Source: Carnobacterium_B sp040274945 | GTDB lineage: Bacteria > Bacillota > Bacilli > Lactobacillales > Carnobacteriaceae | Assembly (NCBI RefSeq): GCF_040274945.1 | Contig: NZ_JBEMAR010000001.1 | Coordinates: 248,001 to 312,000, forward strand | Length of the DNA stretch: 64,000 bases | Reading direction: 5' to 3' | Part shown: positions 1 through 9,369 of the stretch, one piece after another | Numbering within the stretch: the stretch's first letter is position 1 | Layout: every line of letters begins with the position of its first letter | Translations under genes and position numbers: made by a program | The notes under the pieces: generated by a model | What the model saw: only the letters and a program-made list of their open reading frames with translations | Told to the model about the DNA's origin: nothing | Databases searched by the model: none

Positions 1-305
1 TTTTCAATAATAACTTGTTGAACCTCATTTGAAGCTTTTGCATTTTTCAATTTTACTTCTTGGCGTAAAGCGTCTGTGATTTCCATTGTCGCTTCAAAAC
101 CAACATCTGCCCCAATTAAAACTTCCTCAAGTTCATCAAAGAAGTCTTCATCGACTGTTCTAAAATTAGCAAACAATTCATTCATGCGTTGAGAAAATGT
201 TTTCCTCGTTTTCTCAAGACCTTTTTCATACTTTTCGGTTACTTCTGTGGTTTCAACTTTCTCTTCACCTGTAAAAGCTTTTTTGATTTTGTCGAATAAT
301 CCCAT
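1..305 (-). CDS. ftsY: Signal recognition particle receptor FtsY, N-terminal part (cut by window edge)
   Basis: The first 101 codons are visible; the gene runs off the left edge of the window. It starts MGLFDKIKKAFTGEE, typical of Gram-positive FtsY, followed by a short acidic and basic A region. The start of the helical N domain follows (FDELEEVLIGADVGFEATM, about residues 55-73). The GTPase G domain is outside the window. FtsY is the membrane-associated GTPase that docks the Ffh/4.5S ribosome complex for co-translational insertion. It lies 32 bases after the HAD phosphatase and ends the rnc-smc-cof-ftsY cluster, the order expected in Lactobacillales. The ATG is preceded by an AAAGAGGGTG ribosome binding site. 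Confidence 0.93.
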   Translation of the reverse strand, partial: MGLFDKIKKAFTGEEKVETTEVTEKYEKGLEKTRKTFSQRMNELFANFRTVDEDFFDELEEVLIGADVGFEATMEITDALRQEVKLKNAKASNEVQQVIIE

Positions 306-337
306 TATACACCCTCTTTTCTTGGCAATGTTACTGT

Positions 338-1147
338 TTAATTGAGCACGAATTTTTGAATGGCATGTGCCACACCATGTTCTTCATTTGTTTTAGTAAT
401 ATACTGAGCCATGGATTTGATGTCATCCGTAGCATTTCCCATGGCTACTCCCATACCTGCATATTCAATCATTGCTGCATCGTTAGCTTCATCCCCTAAT
501 GCCATTACCTCTGATGCTTCAAAACCTAGTAAATCAGCTAAAACAGCTATTCCACTCCCTTTATCTACACCCTTAGGCATTAGTTCTAATAATATTGGAC
601 GAGATTTCATTATCGTATATTTTTTATAAAAATGAACTGGGATGTTTTTGATTGCTTCATCTAAATCAGTTTGAGTGTAACAAAACACTGTCTTATTGAT
701 GGCAATATCTTCTGGTACTTCTTCCATTGCTATTGGAACATATGATAATGCTGACATGACTGTTGGATAGAGCGAGTCTCTCCCTTTAGGGTATGGCGGC
801 TCATAAATTTTTTCTAAATCAATGAAGTTACAAGGGAGATTGATCTGTTTGCTTAGTTCAAAAATTTCTTCTGTTTCAGCTTTTGTTAATGTTGTCTTAG
901 ATAATACTTCACCAGTATCTGTACGTTGTACTAGACCACCGTTGTAAGTAATACCATAATCTCCAGCTTCTCTTAAATTTAACTCTTCTAAATAGGCGAT
1001 CATTCCTAACAAAGGACGGCCGGTACAAAGGACTACTTTTACGCCTTGTTCTTTTGCTTGTTTTATTGCTTCTTTATTTTCATCTGATATGCCATGTTTT
1101 CCATTCAATAATGTACCATCCAAATCAATTGCAACTAATTTAATCAT
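338..1147 (-). CDS. Cof-type HAD-superfamily phosphatase
   Basis: Cytoplasmic hydrolase of the Cof/YidA branch of the haloacid dehalogenase superfamily, 269 aa. Motif I is DLDGT (residues 8-12; D8 nucleophile, D10 acid/base). Motif II is T42 in CTGRP. The motif III lysine is K192 or K196, and motif IV is GDEAND (218-223). The C2-type cap lies between motifs II and III. Members dephosphorylate sugar phosphates, nucleotides or flavin precursors with broad specificity, so the substrate cannot be named from sequence. It sits between smc and ftsY, where enterococci and lactococci also carry one or two Cof-like genes, and is probably co-transcribed with smc (82-base gap, no terminator seen). Confidence 0.9.
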   Translation of the reverse strand: MIKLVAIDLDGTLLNGKHGISDENKEAIKQAKEQGVKVVLCTGRPLLGMIAYLEELNLREAGDYGITYNGGLVQRTDTGEVLSKTTLTKAETEEIFELSKQINLPCNFIDLEKIYEPPYPKGRDSLYPTVMSALSYVPIAMEEVPEDIAINKTVFCYTQTDLDEAIKNIPVHFYKKYTIMKSRPILLELMPKGVDKGSGIAVLADLLGFEASEVMALGDEANDAAMIEYAGMGVAMGNATDDIKSMAQYITKTNEEHGVAHAIQKFVLN

Positions 1148-1229
1148 GCTTTAACTCCAATCTCTTTAATAACTACTTTAAAAGGGAAAAAAAGATCGAC
1201 ACTAATCGACCTTTCCTCCTCTATCGTTT

Positions 1230-4200
1230 CTAGGTTATTCCTACATGTGCTTCTGTTAATTCTTCTAAACGAACAGATACAACTTTAGAAACACCAGATT
1301 CTTGCATGGTTATGCCATAAAGAACATTAGCTTCTTCCATTGTTCCTTTACGGTGAGTAATGACGATAAATTGAGTATCTCCATCAAAACGCTTTAAATA
1401 TCGTCCAAATCGGATGACGTTAGCCTCATCTAGGGCGGCTTCAACTTCATCTAAAATACAGAACGGTACTGGCCGGACTTGTATAATTGAAAACATTAGA
1501 GCAATTGCTGTAAATGCTCGTTCCCCTCCAGACAAGAGACTTAACTGCTGTAGCTTTTTACCAGGAGGCTGAGCGATGATCTCAATACCGGTCGTTAACA
1601 AGTTTTTAGGATCTGTTAACCGTAATTCAGCTGATCCTCCGCCAAACATCTGCGGGAAAACTTCGGAAAATTTCAGTCGAATATCTTCAAACACTTCAGA
1701 AAAGCGAAGCTTCACTTCTTCATCCATTTCATTCATCGTGGTATACAAACTAACTTTTGCTTCTATCAAATCTTCACGTTGATCCACAAGGAAAGAATAC
1801 CGTTCATTCACACGTTCAAATTCTTCGATAGCACCAAGATTAACAGAACCCAACTCTTCAATACTTTGTTTCAGAAGTTTCACTTTACGTGTCGCTTCTT
1901 CTAAAGAGACCTCAAGCAAATGGCTTTCTTTAGCCGCTTCAAAAGTCATACTGTACTCTTCATTTAAATAAGTTAAGCGATTTTCAATTGCAACATCTGT
2001 ACGATTCATTGAAACTTCAGCTTTTGCCTTTTCTTCTAACAGATAATGTTTTTGATTATTCGTTAATGTCGTTAATTGTTCAATTTCATTCAATTGCTCT
2101 TCAATAAGCACTTTTTCTTTTTTTATTTTTGATAATTGATTTTCTAGCGTCTGTTTTGTCGCTGATAATTGCGCTAACTGGTCGCTTAATTCTTTTTTAG
2201 TCATCTGATGTGTACCATCAGAATGCGTCATTTGTTCCATTCGGCTAATGATGGTCGTAATGTCTTTCTGTTGATCATCTAATTGACTAGAGACCGCTTT
2301 TTGTTCTTTTTTCAAACTAAGCAATTGCTCTTTTAAAGCAGCCAATCTCGTTCTTAGTTGTTGTTGCTTTTCATTAACCAATGTATGATTTTTTTCACGC
2401 TCTTCATTTTGAGAAGAAGCTAGTAAAATCTGATGATTGATGTGCTCCATTTCTTTTTTGACCGTTTGCAAAGATTCCGTTAACTCCGTTTTTTTCAACT
2501 CATAGGATTCTACTTCTTCTTTTGCTTCATTGTATTCATATTGGACAGCTTTTAACTCTCTTGTTAACCGGATTTGTTTTTCTTCCAATGTTTCCGCTTG
2601 GTTTTTTAGTTCTTGTTCTTTCAAGCGTTGTTTTTCTCCAAGTTCACGTAATTCGTTTAAGTTTGCCTCTTCTATTTTTATTTCTTGTTTCATTGTGCGA
2701 ACTTCTATTTCTTTTTCCGTCAAAGTTGTTTCCATTTGAGCGATTTGCTTAGTTAAATTTGTTAATTCATTTTTCCTAGCAAATAAACTCCCCTGATTAC
2801 CAGACTTGCTCGCTCCACCAGTCATTGAACCCCCGGCATTCATCACATCGCCTTCAAGAGTTACTACACGGTACTTAAATTGAATTTCACGTGCAATGGT
2901 ATTAGCAGAGGACAAATCTTTGGCAACAATGGTTGTTCCCAATAAATTTTGCATAACTGTTGCAATAGCTTCAGGATAAGCAATCAATTTACTTGCAATT
3001 CCTAAGAAACCATCACAACTGCTAGCCTTATTTTCTACAGACGTTGGTAGATAACGAGCTTTTATTGTAGTTAAAGGTAAGAATGTTGCTCGGCCAATAC
3101 GTTTTTGTTTTAAATATTGAATACCTTTACGTCCGCTTTGCTCATCTTGAACGATAATGTTTTGGCTAGCTGCACCGAGTGCAATATCAATAGCTAACTC
3201 AGCTTGTTTGGGTACTTCAATCAATTCAGCAACAGCTCCGATGATCCCACCGATGTCTTTTTTGCGCTTCAGAACTTCTTTTACCCCTTGATAAAAACCA
3301 GCATAATCTTCATTTAATTCTTTCAAACTTTCTTTTTTTGCTTTTGCCTGCTGCACAACTTTTAAAGCGTCATACATACGCGTCTCGTTCGCTTCTAATT
3401 CTTGTCGTTTAGTTTGAATGCTCGCTTGTTTCTCTTGATAAAACAACAATTTCTGAGCAATCTCTTGTTGTGTAGTCGTTAATTCTTCAGCAATATGTGT
3501 GAAATCTTCCGTAATTTTTCCAATTGTTTGTTCAAGTTCCCTGACTGATGCGGTTGATTTCAAGTTCTTTTGTGCCATTTGATAAGAGCTTCGCTCAAGA
3601 TAGGTTTGCTCATTGCGCAAACTGGTTTGTTTTTGCATTAAATCAACATATTCATCTCGCAAACTCTCAATCGTCTCTTTTGAATTTCCAGAAAGAGACA
3701 AGGCTTCTTTTTCAACAGCTATAAGTTCTGACTTTAATTGTCGTTCTTGTTTTGTTTTCTCGGCAAGGTTTTCATCGATCCCTTTTAATTGTTGCTCTAA
3801 TTGAATCACTCTCTGGTTTGCTTGCTCTTTAGTAGCTTCAAGTTGCTGCAGATTTTCAGTGGTGTATTTATTGCGTTCAGATAAAACATTGTTTTGACCA
3901 TCAGTCTGTTCAAATAATCGAATGGTTTCAACCAATTTTTGCTGAGTTTTTTCAATTTCATCAGTCAATTCAGCTTTTTGTTTCCGTTTGTGTTTCAATT
4001 GCGTTTCACAATCCGATAAACTTAGTTGCTTTTCAACTAATTGTTTCTCAAACGAACTCATTTCATGTTTGCTTTCATCCCAATTTACTTTCAAACGTTC
4101 AATTTCAACAACCGTTAAAGCAATGTCCATTTCGGTCAATTGTTCCTTATAAGATAAAAAGTCTTTCGCTATACTGCTTTGTTCTCTCAAAGGTTCAACT

Positions 4201-4802
4201 TGCCCTTCCAGTTCATAGACAATATCTTGGACACGATTTAAATTTTCTTCGGTTTCAGTTAATTTTTGTTCGGCTTTTTTCTTACGTGTTTTGTATTTTA
4301 GTACACCGGCTGCTTCTTCAAAAATTGCTCTTCTTTCTTCTGGCTTACTGTTGAAAATACTTTCAACTTTCCCTTGAGAAATAATCGAAAAAGATTCTTT
4401 TCCCAATCCCGAATCCATAAAAAGGTCAACAATATCTTTCAAACGACAAGCTTGTTTATTCAAATAGAATTCACTCTCACCGTTTCGATGCAATCGTCTC
4501 GTAATGCTTATTTCGCTAAATTCTAAAGGCAAAAAATAATCTTCATTTTCTAGTATCAACGTAACTTCAGCTAAGTTGACTGGTTTTCTTGTATCAGATC
4601 CTGAAAAAATAACATCGTTCATTCTTCCACCACGTAGGTTCTTTGCTGATTGTTCCCCTAAAACCCAACGAATGGCTTCTGTTATATTACTTTTCCCACT
4701 TCCGTTAGGACCTACTACAGCTGTCACGCCATCATGAAACTCAATTGTTGTTTTATCCGCAAATGATTTGAAACCAGCGATGTCTATTCTTTTTAATTGC
4801 AC
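1230..4802 (-). CDS. smc: Chromosome segregation ATPase SMC
   Basis: Core subunit of the Smc-ScpAB condensin that compacts and segregates the chromosome. It has 1190 aa, the normal bacterial length (about 1186 in B. subtilis). Walker A is GPNGSGKS (31-38). Two long coiled-coil arms (about 170-500 and 680-1010) flank a hinge near residues 500-670 that contains the conserved glycine patch (NAGGSMTGGA). The ABC signature LSGGE is at 1090-1094, and the Walker B region CILDE at 1115-1119 is followed by the D-loop. It starts 24 bases after rnc, the conserved rnc-smc pairing. Nothing is truncated or missing. Confidence 0.98.
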   Translation of the reverse strand: MQLKRIDIAGFKSFADKTTIEFHDGVTAVVGPNGSGKSNITEAIRWVLGEQSAKNLRGGRMNDVIFSGSDTRKPVNLAEVTLILENEDYFLPLEFSEISITRRLHRNGESEFYLNKQACRLKDIVDLFMDSGLGKESFSIISQGKVESIFNSKPEERRAIFEEAAGVLKYKTRKKKAEQKLTETEENLNRVQDIVYELEGQVEPLREQSSIAKDFLSYKEQLTEMDIALTVVEIERLKVNWDESKHEMSSFEKQLVEKQLSLSDCETQLKHKRKQKAELTDEIEKTQQKLVETIRLFEQTDGQNNVLSERNKYTTENLQQLEATKEQANQRVIQLEQQLKGIDENLAEKTKQERQLKSELIAVEKEALSLSGNSKETIESLRDEYVDLMQKQTSLRNEQTYLERSSYQMAQKNLKSTASVRELEQTIGKITEDFTHIAEELTTTQQEIAQKLLFYQEKQASIQTKRQELEANETRMYDALKVVQQAKAKKESLKELNEDYAGFYQGVKEVLKRKKDIGGIIGAVAELIEVPKQAELAIDIALGAASQNIIVQDEQSGRKGIQYLKQKRIGRATFLPLTTIKARYLPTSVENKASSCDGFLGIASKLIAYPEAIATVMQNLLGTTIVAKDLSSANTIAREIQFKYRVVTLEGDVMNAGGSMTGGASKSGNQGSLFARKNELTNLTKQIAQMETTLTEKEIEVRTMKQEIKIEEANLNELRELGEKQRLKEQELKNQAETLEEKQIRLTRELKAVQYEYNEAKEEVESYELKKTELTESLQTVKKEMEHINHQILLASSQNEEREKNHTLVNEKQQQLRTRLAALKEQLLSLKKEQKAVSSQLDDQQKDITTIISRMEQMTHSDGTHQMTKKELSDQLAQLSATKQTLENQLSKIKKEKVLIEEQLNEIEQLTTLTNNQKHYLLEEKAKAEVSMNRTDVAIENRLTYLNEEYSMTFEAAKESHLLEVSLEEATRKVKLLKQSIEELGSVNLGAIEEFERVNERYSFLVDQREDLIEAKVSLYTTMNEMDEEVKLRFSEVFEDIRLKFSEVFPQMFGGGSAELRLTDPKNLLTTGIEIIAQPPGKKLQQLSLLSGGERAFTAIALMFSIIQVRPVPFCILDEVEAALDEANVIRFGRYLKRFDGDTQFIVITHRKGTMEEANVLYGITMQESGVSKVVSVRLEELTEAHVGIT

Positions 4803-4826
4803 AACTACTGGCTCCTTTCTCCTGTA

Positions 4827-5522
4827 CTATTTTTCTTGCAAAGCAAGTAATGCATTTTCTGCAGCCACTTGTTCAGCTGCTTTTTTAGTTTTCCCTTGTC
4901 CTTGTCCAAGTACTTGCCCTTCAGCGAGTACTTCTACCACAAAGGCCTTTTGATGTGCCGGACCAATTTCATCAACTAATTGATAGTCGATTCCAATTTC
5001 ACCTTTTTGTTGTAAAAACTCTTGTAGATTAGTTTTATGATCCATCACATGTGAGAAAGCACCGGACTTGATTTTTGGAAAAATCGTTTGTTCAAGAAAA
5101 GATAGTACGCTATCTATTCCTTGATCTAAATATAACGCTCCAATAAAGGACTCGAATAAATCGCAAAGTAATGCTGGACGTTTTCGTCCATTCATACGTT
5201 CTTCGCCTCTACCTAAACGGATAAATTGATCGAATTCGTATTCTTTTGCGAATTGACTCAAACTAGCTTCACAAACAATAGTCGCTCTCAATCGTGTTAA
5301 TTTTCCTTCAGGCAAGTTAGGATATAATTCGTATAAAAATCTTGATACGGTTAATTCTAGTACCGCATCTCCTAAAAATTCAATTCTTTCATTATCCTTT
5401 AATTCAAGATTCCTGTGCTCATTCACATATGATGAATGGGTGAATGCTTCTTCTAAATAAGAAAGGTCGTGAAAAACCAAATCAAACTTAGTCTTTAATT
5501 GTGTTAAAAATGCGTCATCCAT
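4827..5522 (-). CDS. rnc: Ribonuclease III
   Basis: Endoribonuclease for double-stranded RNA: matures rRNA precursors and cuts structured mRNAs. 231 aa from the chosen start. The catalytic signature NERIEFLGDAVL is at residues 44-55 (E48, D52), and a second acidic site lies in DLFESFIGALYLDQG. A C-terminal dsRNA-binding domain covers about 155-230. An in-frame ATG 60 bases upstream exists, but the ATG at 5522 has an AAAGGAAG ribosome binding site at the right distance and gives the usual N-terminus. It is followed by smc. A hairpin terminator lies between acpP and this gene, so rnc-smc probably has its own promoter. The pnp leader stem in this window is a plausible local substrate (inference). 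Confidence 0.97.
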   Translation of the reverse strand: MDDAFLTQLKTKFDLVFHDLSYLEEAFTHSSYVNEHRNLELKDNERIEFLGDAVLELTVSRFLYELYPNLPEGKLTRLRATIVCEASLSQFAKEYEFDQFIRLGRGEERMNGRKRPALLCDLFESFIGALYLDQGIDSVLSFLEQTIFPKIKSGAFSHVMDHKTNLQEFLQQKGEIGIDYQLVDEIGPAHQKAFVVEVLAEGQVLGQGQGKTKKAAEQVAAENALLALQEK

Positions 5523-5660
5523 TGTATTCTTCCTTTCTATAAAAATTTCTCCATGCTCTTTCATTATACTGTGTTTAGTCATAAAAATAAACCATTTCTA
5601 GGTTTATACTCTACCGTTCAACAAGAGTAGGATCTCTCTGTATCAATTATATCAAAAGAA

Positions 5661-5695
5661 AGAGTCGCTAAACTCAAAATAAGTTAAGCGACTCT
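5661..5695 (-). terminator. Intrinsic terminator after acpP
   Basis: Arms AGAGTCGCTTAACTT and its near-perfect complement form a stem of about 14 bp on the minus strand, with an AT-rich loop and a T-rich tail (TTTCTTTTGAT). It lies 12 bases past the acpP stop codon and separates acpP from rnc. Confidence 0.75.
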
Positions 5696-5706
5696 GGATA
5701 ACACTA

Positions 5707-5949
5707 TTAGTCTTTGTGTTGATCGATATAGGTTACTGCATTTCCAACTGTAGCGATTTGTTCAGCATCTTCATCAGATATTTCTGTTCCGAAGACATCC
5801 TCTAATTCCATAACTAATTCTACAACATCAAGAGAATCAGCACCTAAATCGTCTTTAAAAGTAAGTTCTTTAGTTACTTTTTCTTCATCAATGCCAAATC
5901 TTTCAACAATGATTTTTTTTATTTTTTCGAAAGTTTCATTAGTAGACAA
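5707..5949 (-). CDS. acpP: Acyl carrier protein
   Basis: Carrier of acyl chains as thioesters on 4'-phosphopantetheine for fatty acid and phospholipid synthesis. 80 aa, acidic, with the attachment motif DSL (S39) inside LGADSLDVVELVMELE. The longer frame begins with an ATG at 5967, but the ribosome binding site GGAGGTG lies inside that extension. Initiation is therefore most likely at the TTG at 5949, 9 bases downstream of the site. It follows plsX, which uses acyl-ACP as substrate. fabD and fabG, which separate plsX and acp in Bacillus, are absent here. Lactobacillales often keep a second ACP in a fab cluster elsewhere, so this is probably the phospholipid-linked copy (inference). Confidence 0.95.
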   Translation of the reverse strand: MSTNETFEKIKKIIVERFGIDEEKVTKELTFKDDLGADSLDVVELVMELEDVFGTEISDEDAEQIATVGNAVTYIDQHKD

Positions 5950-6076
5950 TTTGTTACACCTCCGCATTTGACTTTATTATTATTGGTAAATTAATATCAC
6001 TTTACTCATTTTAACGATATTCACAAATATTGTCCAACTATTTTTTAGGGCTGCCTTTTTCTTTGTTCAGAAAAAC

Positions 6077-7087
6077 TTATTCAGCCGTTAGTTCTTTTGC
6101 TTCAAAATAGTGAACTAAGTCATCAATAACATGTGATTCCAACATTTCGTGAATTTGCTTAATTGTATGGTACACAGCATCTTTTTCTGTTGATCCGTGA
6201 GTTTTGACAACAGGCGCTTTAACTCCGAATAACACTGCTCCGCCATGTTTTGAGTAATCCATAACATCTTTCATATTAGAAAAACTATCTTTTAATAATA
6301 ATCCACCTAATTTAGCTTTTGTGCCATTTTCATATACAGCATTTTTAATAAGTTTCATCATAGACATAGCTGTACCTTCAATTGTTTTTAATACAGCATT
6401 TCCAGTAAAACCATCAGTAACGACTACATCCGCTGCTCCACCTAACAATTCACGTGCTTCAACGTTTCCGATGAAGTTAATATCTGTATTATTAGCTAAC
6501 AGTTGGTAAGCTCTTTTTGTTACATCATTTCCTTTGTTTTCTTCTGTTCCGTTATTCAAAAGGCCAACTTTTGGATTTTTGATTCCTCGAACGAATTGAG
6601 CATAATAACTTCCCAATATCGCATATTGGTGAATGTTTTCTGGTTTAGTGTCTGCATTTGCACCAACATCCATTAAATTAAATGTTCCATTTTCTGTTCC
6701 AATTATAGGTAATGAAACTAACAATCCTGGTCGATCAATACCTTTAATTCTTCCAATGATCAATAATCCAGCAGTCAATAATGCGCCTGTATTTCCTGCA
6801 GAAAACAAAGCATCTGCTTCCTTATCTTTTACAGCTTGCGCCGCTAAAACCATAGAAGCGTTCTTTTTGCGACGAACTGCACGAACAGGATCGTCATCAC
6901 TCGCTATTTTTTCATCTGTATGAATAATCGTAATATTTGTTTCATCTGTTAAGTATTTTCTTATTGACTCTTCTTTTCCATATAAAAGAAATTCAATATC
7001 ATTGTATTCTTTAGCTGCCATCATGACACCTTCAACAATTGCTTTTGGTGCGTTATCTCCGCCCATAGCATCTACTGCAATTTTCAA
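6077..7087 (-). CDS. plsX: Phosphate acyltransferase PlsX
   Basis: Converts acyl-ACP and inorganic phosphate to acyl-phosphate, the acyl donor for PlsY in phosphatidic acid synthesis; peripheral at the membrane. 336 aa, full length. The N-terminus MKIAVDAMGGDNAP is the family signature, and the conserved DGFTGNAVLKTIEG stretch is present. The ribosome binding site is AGGGAGG. It precedes acpP by 109 bases. FapR, which sits upstream of plsX in Bacillus, is not present; recG lies directly upstream instead. I saw no clear FabT-type operator in the 81 bases before the start. Confidence 0.97.
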   Translation of the reverse strand: MKIAVDAMGGDNAPKAIVEGVMMAAKEYNDIEFLLYGKEESIRKYLTDETNITIIHTDEKIASDDDPVRAVRRKKNASMVLAAQAVKDKEADALFSAGNTGALLTAGLLIIGRIKGIDRPGLLVSLPIIGTENGTFNLMDVGANADTKPENIHQYAILGSYYAQFVRGIKNPKVGLLNNGTEENKGNDVTKRAYQLLANNTDINFIGNVEARELLGGAADVVVTDGFTGNAVLKTIEGTAMSMMKLIKNAVYENGTKAKLGGLLLKDSFSNMKDVMDYSKHGGAVLFGVKAPVVKTHGSTEKDAVYHTIKQIHEMLESHVIDDLVHYFEAKELTAE

Positions 7088-7168
7088 ATCATTTGCCTCC
7101 CTAGTTAACTTCCAACATTTCTAAACTTTACGTTCCTAATAGATATTACCACTAATCATGATTGAACC

Positions 7169-9217
7169 TCAATTAAAATCTAGTCCTTCTAACTCATTAA
7201 ACCCAACAGCTTCTCTAATCGGTTGATAAAGTTCGTTTGTTAGAAAGTCTTTTTGATTGATCAATTGAACTGCTTCTTGTCTAGCTGCTTCCAAAGCTCC
7301 AAAATCTCCCACGATATCCCCGATTTTAAAATCAGGTATCCCAGATTGTTTATTGCCAAACAAATCTCCAGGACCTCTAAGTTCTAAATCTTTTTCACTT
7401 AGTAAAAAACCATCTGTTGTTTCCGTCATGATTTTCATCCGTTCCATTCCATTTTCAGTTTTTGGATTTGCAACAAGGATACAGTAGGATTCTTTATCTC
7501 CTCGACCAACCCGACCTCTTAACTGATGCAATTGAGACAATCCAAATCGATCTGCATCGTAAATAATCATAGTCGTTGCATTCGGCACGTTTACGCCTAC
7601 TTCGATTACTGTAGTGGAAACAAGAACTTGTAGTTTTTTTTCTTTAAAATTTTCCATAATGCTTTCTTTATCGGCTGACTTCATTTTCCCATGCAACAAA
7701 CCCACTTGAAAGCGATCGCCATAATAAGCTGATAATTTTTCATAAATATCAGTCGCATTTTTAACATCGATGCTTTCCGATTCTTCAATCAACGGACAGA
7801 TTACATAGGCTTGTGATCCTTTTTTTAACTGAATTTCAATAAATTCTAGCGTTTTTTCAAAATTTTTCGGTTTAATCCATGTGGTTTGAATCGGAATTCT
7901 TCCTGCAGGCATTTCATCAATAATGGAAACGTCCATTTCGCCATATGTCGTAATCGCTAGGGTACGAGGTATAGGGGTAGCCGTCATAAATAAAACATCC
8001 GCATCTTTTCCCTTATCCCTTAATAATTTCCGTTGATTTACGCCAAAACGATGTTGTTCATCGGTAATAACTAACCCTAAGCGAGAAAAATAAACATCTT
8101 GTTGAATCAATGCATGCGTGCCTATAAGAACATCTAATTCACCATTAGCTAATTGTTCCAATATATTACGTCTCTCTTTTGTTTTTGTTGAACCTGTCAA
8201 CAATGCAATTCTCACTTCAAGTGGGTCGAATAATTCTGTTAAACTCTCCATATGCTGTTCAGCAAGAATTTCTGTAGGCACCATCAAGGCCGATTGAACG
8301 CCAACGTTCGTGGCAGCGTATAAAGCAATCGCAGCTACGATTGTTTTTCCGCTCCCAACATCTCCTTGGAGTAAACGATGCATGTGAATCGGTTGCCTTA
8401 AATCACTGCAGATTTCATTCACTACTCTTTTTTGTGCTTTCGTTAATTCAAAAGGCAAGGTCTCAATAAAATTTCTCAAATCATTCACATTGTAATTTAG
8501 TGTATTTCCTTTACCCATAGCTTTTTGCTTTTTTCGTACAATCTGCATGCGCATTTGGTACAATAAGAATTCTTCAAAAACAACTTCTCTTCTGGCTTGC
8601 TTCTTTTGTTCTTCTGAAGCTGGAAAATGCATCGCATAAACAGCATCATGATGAGAGATCAAACGATATTTTGTTCTTAATTCTGCAGGAATAACCTCTG
8701 GGATATGCTCTTGATAGAGTTTAAAAGCTTCTGTGATCAATTGCAATATCGTACTTTGTTTAATGTGTTTATTTGCACTGTAAACTGACTCAAAATCTCC
8801 CTGCTCAGAACCTGATTTGGTGCCTAAAATTTTCATGCCAGTCAAACTTTTTCTTTTTGCATCCCATTTTCCAAATACAGCAATTTCTTCTCCAGTAACG
8901 ATTTTACTTTTTAAGTAGGCTTGATTAAAAAAAGTCACCGTTATTACTGCATGCTCAATGATTAAACGAAAAGACAATCGATTCTTTTTGGGTCCAAATC
9001 GACTGACTACTGCTTCTGAAACCACATTTCCTTTTAACGTTACTTTCTCTTGGTCTTCTATCTCTAATAAATCTTTTTCTTGAATATCCTCATAACGAAT
9101 TGGATAATGAGAAAGCAAATCAGAAATAGTATGGATACCTAATTGATGCAAAGCCTCTAAACGCTTTTCACCAACGTAAGGGAGGACCGAAACAGAATCA
9201 TAAATTGATTTAGCCAT
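7169..9217 (-). CDS. recG: ATP-dependent DNA helicase RecG
   Basis: Superfamily 2 helicase that remodels stalled replication forks and branch-migrates Holliday junctions. 682 aa, normal length. An N-terminal wedge/OB domain (about 1-180) precedes the motor. Walker A is GDVGSGKT (285-292), motif II is DEQH (386-389), and motif VI is QLRGRVGRG. The C-terminal TRG region (GDLFGNKQSGIPDF) is intact. It lies between the fakA terminator and plsX and is probably transcribed separately from fakA. Confidence 0.98.
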   Translation of the reverse strand: MAKSIYDSVSVLPYVGEKRLEALHQLGIHTISDLLSHYPIRYEDIQEKDLLEIEDQEKVTLKGNVVSEAVVSRFGPKKNRLSFRLIIEHAVITVTFFNQAYLKSKIVTGEEIAVFGKWDAKRKSLTGMKILGTKSGSEQGDFESVYSANKHIKQSTILQLITEAFKLYQEHIPEVIPAELRTKYRLISHHDAVYAMHFPASEEQKKQARREVVFEEFLLYQMRMQIVRKKQKAMGKGNTLNYNVNDLRNFIETLPFELTKAQKRVVNEICSDLRQPIHMHRLLQGDVGSGKTIVAAIALYAATNVGVQSALMVPTEILAEQHMESLTELFDPLEVRIALLTGSTKTKERRNILEQLANGELDVLIGTHALIQQDVYFSRLGLVITDEQHRFGVNQRKLLRDKGKDADVLFMTATPIPRTLAITTYGEMDVSIIDEMPAGRIPIQTTWIKPKNFEKTLEFIEIQLKKGSQAYVICPLIEESESIDVKNATDIYEKLSAYYGDRFQVGLLHGKMKSADKESIMENFKEKKLQVLVSTTVIEVGVNVPNATTMIIYDADRFGLSQLHQLRGRVGRGDKESYCILVANPKTENGMERMKIMTETTDGFLLSEKDLELRGPGDLFGNKQSGIPDFKIGDIVGDFGALEAARQEAVQLINQKDFLTNELYQPIREAVGFNELEGLDFN

Positions 9218-9314
9218 AAATTTTTAAACAGATTAAACCGCTTCAGCTTTTTTAACCTGTCGCTTACCTCCCTTTAGTGTAATAACTACTTTATTTATTT
9301 TCTTTAAACTGACT

Positions 9315-9367
9315 AAAAAAGACAAAAATAGGCTAGGAATAACATCCGGTTCTATTTTTGTCTTTTT
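9315..9367 (-). terminator. Intrinsic terminator after fakA
   Basis: A stem of about 14 bp (AAAGACAAAAATAG with CTATTTTTGTCTTT), 20-base loop and T-run on the minus strand. It begins 3 bases after the fakA stop codon. Confidence 0.8.
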
Positions 9368-9369
9368 AA

